DNA of 9,355 bases, taken from Tranquillimonas sp964472855. Lineage in GTDB: Bacteria > Pseudomonadota > Alphaproteobacteria > Rhodobacterales > Rhodobacteraceae. The translations under genes and the position numbers were made by a program. The notes beneath the pieces were generated by a model. It had not been told where the DNA came from. It did not search any database and worked only from the letters and a program-made list of their open reading frames with translations. Below, in pieces: positions 6,620 to 9,355 of the stretch; within the stretch, counting starts at the first letter, position 1, and every line of letters begins with the position of its first letter. Location of the stretch: the NCBI GenBank assembly GCA_964472855.1, contig CAYYMJ010000084.1:1-9355 (forward strand), in the 5' to 3' direction.

Positions 6620-7651
6620 TTGAAATTCTCGCTCTTTGCTCATATGGAGCGGCGGTCCCCGGACCAGTCCAGCCCCGAGCTTTACCAGGACTTCCTTGGC
6701 CTTTGCCGCATGGCCGACGAAGGCGGGATGCATGCCATCTGGACCGGCGAACACCACGGCATGGAATTCACCATTGCCCCCAACCCGTTCCTGTCGCTGG
6801 TCGATCTGGCGCATCACACCCGCAATGTGCGGCTGGGCACCGGAACCGTGGTCGCGCCCTTCTGGCATCCGATCAAGCTGGCGGGCGAGGCCGCGGCAGC
6901 CGACCTGATGACGGGCGGGCGGATCGAGCTTGGGGTGGCGCGCGGGGCCTATTCTTACGAATACGAACGCCTGATGCCCGGAATGGACGCCTGGGCCGCC
7001 GGGCAGCGGATGCGCGAAAGCGTGCCGCTGTTGCGCCAACTGTGGCAGGGTGACTGCGCGCATCAGGGCGACTATTGGAGCTTTCCCGCCACCAGCGCCA
7101 CGCCGCGCCCGGTGCAGCCCGGCGGCCCGCCGATCTGGATCGCGGCGCGCGACCCCAACAGCCATGCCTTCGCGGTGGAAAACGACTTCAACGTTCAGGT
7201 CACCCCGCTGTGGCAGGGCATGGACGAGGTCGAGACCCTGATGGGCCGGTTCAACGATGCCTGCGACGCGGCCGGCAAACGCCCGCGGATCATGCTGCTC
7301 CATCACACCTATGTGGCCAGCGACAGCGACGATCTGGCCCGCGCGGCGTCCGAGCTTAGCCGGTTTTATTGCTATTTCGGGGCGTGGTTCCAGAACAAGC
7401 GCCCGGTGGTGCAAGGCCAGATCGCGCCCCTGACCGCCGACGAGATCGCGGCCAACAAGATGATGGCGCCGGAAAATCTGTTGCGTGACCTGACGATCGG
7501 CACGGCGGGGCATGTCATTGACCGTATCCGCCGCTATGAAGACCTTGGCTATGACGAGTTCGCTTTCTGGATCGACAGCGGCATGAGCATCGGGCGCAAG
7601 CGCGACAGCCTGTCCCGTTTCATCGACGACGTCATGCCCGCATTTGGATGA
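6620..7651 (+). CDS. LLM-class flavin-dependent oxidoreductase (luciferase-like monooxygenase)
   Basis: A 343-residue TIM-barrel enzyme of the bacterial luciferase family, predicted to use reduced FMN and O2 (or F420 in some relatives) to oxidise a small organic substrate in the cytoplasm. Family features are the N-terminal strand KFSLFAHMER, WTGEHHGMEF with Glu44-His45-His46, VRLGTGTVVAPFWHPIKLA, GGRIELGVARG and PPIWIAARDPNSHAFA. It is not RutA: the N-terminus and the EHH motif differ. Such enzymes normally need a flavin reductase, and none is encoded in the window. It starts at TTG 6620 and overlaps or abuts the aldehyde dehydrogenase gene, so the two are co-transcribed. With the hydrolase and dehydrogenase it forms a plausible oxygenation, hydrolysis and aldehyde oxidation route. 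The substrate is unknown. Confidence 0.9.
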   Translation: MKFSLFAHMERRSPDQSSPELYQDFLGLCRMADEGGMHAIWTGEHHGMEFTIAPNPFLSLVDLAHHTRNVRLGTGTVVAPFWHPIKLAGEAAAADLMTGGRIELGVARGAYSYEYERLMPGMDAWAAGQRMRESVPLLRQLWQGDCAHQGDYWSFPATSATPRPVQPGGPPIWIAARDPNSHAFAVENDFNVQVTPLWQGMDEVETLMGRFNDACDAAGKRPRIMLLHHTYVASDSDDLARAASELSRFYCYFGAWFQNKRPVVQGQIAPLTADEIAANKMMAPENLLRDLTIGTAGHVIDRIRRYEDLGYDEFAFWIDSGMSIGRKRDSLSRFIDDVMPAFG

Positions 7652-7659
7652 GGCCCGAA

Positions 7660-9138
7660 ATGTCAGACCGACCGCATTACCCGCTGTTCATCGCCGGCAA
7701 CTGGACCGCCGGCGCCGCCGGGCAGGTTATGACCAGCGAAAACCCGGCCACCGGACAGCCCTGGGCCACATTTGATTGCGCAGCACCGGCCGATATCGAC
7801 CGCGCCGTTACCGCCGCCGCGCGCATGCTGGACAACCCCGCCTGGCGCGACATGACCCAGACGGCGCGCGGCAAGCTGTTGTATCGGCTGGCCGAGCTTG
7901 TAGAGCGTGACGCGAAATGGCTGGGCGAGCTTGAGACCACCGACAGTGGCAAGCTTTTGGCCGAAACGGCGGCGCAGACGGCCTATGTTGCCGATTATTA
8001 CCGCTATTTCGCCGGGCTGGCCGACAAGATCGAAGGCGCGGTCCTGCCCATCGACAAGCCCGACATGCATGTGTTCACGACCCGCGAACCCATTGGCGTC
8101 GTGGCTGCCGTCGTGCCGTGGAACGCGCAGATGTTCCTGACCGCGACCAAGCTGGGCCCGGCGCTGGCGGCGGGCTGCACCGTGGTGCTGAAAGCGTCCG
8201 AGATCGCGCCGGTGCCGATGCTGGCCTTTGCCCGGCTGATCGACGAGGCCGGCTTTCCGCCCGGGGTGGTGTCGGTCATCACCGGAGACGCCGAAAACTG
8301 CGCCATTCCGCTGACACGGCACCCGCGCGTCGACCGCATCGCCTTTACCGGCGGGCCCGAGACGGCGCGCCACGTGGTGCGCAACTCGGCCGAAAATTTC
8401 GCGGTCACCACGCTCGAGTTGGGTGGCAAGTCGCCGATCCTGGTCTTTGACGATGCCGACCTGGACAGCGCCGCCAACGGGTTGATCGCCGGCAATTTCG
8501 GCGCCTCGGGGCAAAGCTGCGTGGCCGGCACGCGCGGGCTGGTGCAGCGCCCGGTGTTCGACGAGTTGCAGGACCGCATTGCCGCCAAGGCGGCCGACAT
8601 TCGGGTGGGCGACCCGCTGGCGCCCGATACCCATGTCGGCCCGCTGTGCACCGCCGCCCAGATTGCCCGGATCGAAACCACGCTGGCGGCGGCGGTGGAA
8701 CAGGGCGCCGAGATCGCCTTTGGCGGGCACCCGCTGGAGCGGGCCGGCAACTATATGGCGCCGACGCTGGTGCGTTGTGCCGGCCCGGACACCGCGACGC
8801 TGAAGGTCGAGATGTTCGGCCCGGTGATGTCGCTTTTGCCGTTCGATACCGAGGACGAGGCCATCGCGCTGGCCAATGACAGCCTTTACGGCCTTGGCTC
8901 GGGCCTGTTCACGCGCGACCTGGCGCGGGCGCATCGCGTCTCGGGCCGGCTGCGCGCCGGGATATGCTGGGTCAACACCTATCGGGCGATCTCGCCCATC
9001 GCGCCCTTTGGCGGCTTCAACCAGTCGGGCTATGGGCGCGAGGCGGGGCTGGAGGCGATCCACGATTACACCCGCACGCGCACGACCTGGATCAACACCT
9101 CGCCGGACCCCATGGCCAACCCGTTCGTGATCCGCTGA
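7660..9138 (+). CDS. NAD(P)-dependent aldehyde dehydrogenase
   Basis: A 492-residue enzyme of the ALDH superfamily, full length for the betaine-/aminoaldehyde-type group. It should oxidise an aldehyde to the carboxylate in the cytoplasm. Visible residues are PWN (Asn155), LKASE (Lys178, Glu181, NAD binding), FTGGPETA, LELGGKSP with general base Glu253, GQSC with nucleophile Cys287, and EMFGPV with Glu384. All spacings match the canonical Asn169/Glu268/Cys302/Glu399 set. Two starts are possible. ATG 7648 overlaps the preceding TGA as ATGA. ATG 7660 has TGAGG six bases upstream and is preferred. The substrate is not identifiable; the product aldehyde of the adjacent monooxygenase or hydrolase is the natural candidate. 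Its 3' end is repeated downstream at 9250-9355. Confidence 0.93.
   Translation: MSDRPHYPLFIAGNWTAGAAGQVMTSENPATGQPWATFDCAAPADIDRAVTAAARMLDNPAWRDMTQTARGKLLYRLAELVERDAKWLGELETTDSGKLLAETAAQTAYVADYYRYFAGLADKIEGAVLPIDKPDMHVFTTREPIGVVAAVVPWNAQMFLTATKLGPALAAGCTVVLKASEIAPVPMLAFARLIDEAGFPPGVVSVITGDAENCAIPLTRHPRVDRIAFTGGPETARHVVRNSAENFAVTTLELGGKSPILVFDDADLDSAANGLIAGNFGASGQSCVAGTRGLVQRPVFDELQDRIAAKAADIRVGDPLAPDTHVGPLCTAAQIARIETTLAAAVEQGAEIAFGGHPLERAGNYMAPTLVRCAGPDTATLKVEMFGPVMSLLPFDTEDEAIALANDSLYGLGSGLFTRDLARAHRVSGRLRAGICWVNTYRAISPIAPFGGFNQSGYGREAGLEAIHDYTRTRTTWINTSPDPMANPFVIR
9011..9116 (+). repeat. Direct repeat copy A (3' part of the aldehyde dehydrogenase gene)
   Basis: This stretch inside the dehydrogenase gene aligns without gaps to 9250-9355 at an offset of 239 bases. 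There are three mismatches: 9020 A/G, 9057 G/C and 9061 C/G. It encodes GGFNQSGYGREAGLEAIHDY and onward to near the C-terminus. Confidence 0.95.
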
Positions 9139-9168
9139 GGGCGACGATTTTTCTGCGAAAAATCGCCC
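9139..9168 (+). terminator. Hairpin terminator after aldehyde dehydrogenase
   Basis: CGATTTTTC (9145-9153) pairs with GAAAAATCG (9157-9165) around TGC; outer GGG (9139-9141) pairs with CCC (9166-9168) with a three-base bulge. The A and T runs are within the stem, so it can work in both directions, which fits its place between the dehydrogenase and the apparent minus-strand gene end at 9181. Confidence 0.75.
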
Positions 9169-9180
9169 GACGGCCGAGGG

Positions 9181-9249
9181 TCAGCGCTTCATCTGCCACG
9201 CGACCCGGACGCCGGGGTTTCTGCGGATACCGTCTTGCATGCGGTCGAA
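9181..9249 (-). pseudogene. 3'-terminal fragment of an unidentified minus-strand gene
   Basis: Read on the minus strand from 9249, the frame gives FDRMQDGIRRN then PGVRVAWQMKR and a TGA at 9183-9181. Codon use is GC-rich like real genes here, and the stop lies just beyond a bidirectional hairpin, the normal layout for convergent gene ends. Going upstream (rightwards), the frame meets a TGA at 9258-9256, just inside the repeated dehydrogenase sequence, so the gene body is missing. The 22-residue tail is too short to identify. It could also be chance; the composition and placement favour a real gene end cut by the junction at 9250. Confidence 0.4.
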
Positions 9250-9355
9250 GCGGCTTCAGCCAGTCGGGCTATGGGCGCGAGGCGGGGCTGGAGGCCATCG
9301 ACGATTACACCCGCACGCGCACGACCTGGATCAACACCTCGCCGGACCCCATGGC
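9250..9355 (+). repeat. Direct repeat copy B, second dehydrogenase tail, cut by the window end
   Basis: 103 of 106 bases match 9011-9116. The copy keeps the dehydrogenase reading frame and would encode GFSQSGYGREAGLEAIDDYT and onward, with Asn-to-Ser and His-to-Asp changes and one silent change. Homology begins abruptly at about 9250 and runs to the last base, so its right end is unknown. No catalytic part of a second dehydrogenase is present to its left, so it cannot be a functional gene here. Duplication scar and assembly chimera are both possible. Confidence 0.93.

Noticed and set aside
4480..9060. The peptide YGREAGLE occurs in both creatinase and the aldehyde dehydrogenase
   Set aside because: Each is a conserved motif of its own family and the codons differ; coincidence rather than shared origin or gene conversion.
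7663..9063. 466-codon minus-strand open frame opposite the aldehyde dehydrogenase
   Set aside because: Same antisense shadow pattern; the + strand frame has a full set of catalytic residues.

Overview
The window is GC-rich DNA with strong GC preference at third codon positions. It reads as an alphaproteobacterial catabolic region, probably Rhodobacterales-like. That placement rests on codon use, the polyamine-type ABC transporter architecture and the style of the intergenic terminators; no marker gene confirms it. Seven protein-coding genes are supported, plus a short broken gene end at the right edge. I see no rRNA, tRNA, CRISPR array, integrase or insertion sequence.

Left part (1-3292, + strand): the 3' end of a periplasmic substrate-binding protein gene, then two inner-membrane permease genes of the PotB/PotC (spermidine/putrescine) type. 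A perfect 9-bp hairpin lies between the binding protein and the first permease. No ATPase gene is present, so it must lie upstream of the window or elsewhere. Both permeases are larger than the classical forms: the first has a long periplasmic loop, the second about four extra membrane segments at its N-terminus.

Middle (3293-5811): a structured 183-base intergenic stretch leads to a gene whose product closely resembles creatinase (creatine amidinohydrolase), with the catalytic residues in place. A G/C-rich terminator separates it from a convergent LysR-family regulator. Upstream of the regulator, an AT-rich 123-base divergent intergenic region probably holds the promoters and operator for the right-hand operon.

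Right part (5812-9138, + strand): a tight operon of an alpha/beta hydrolase, a luciferase-like flavin-dependent monooxygenase (LLM) and an NAD(P)-dependent aldehyde dehydrogenase, closed by a hairpin terminator. The simplest reading is uptake of a small cationic or zwitterionic nitrogen compound (creatine is the best guess), its hydrolysis to sarcosine and urea, and a LysR-controlled oxygenase/hydrolase/dehydrogenase module acting on a related or separate substrate that I cannot identify.

Right edge (9139-9355): a 69-base fragment that looks like the 3' end of a minus-strand gene is fused to a second, about 97% identical copy of the last part of the aldehyde dehydrogenase gene. The copy runs off the window end. 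It is either a real duplication scar or an assembly chimera, and it is the most anomalous structure here.
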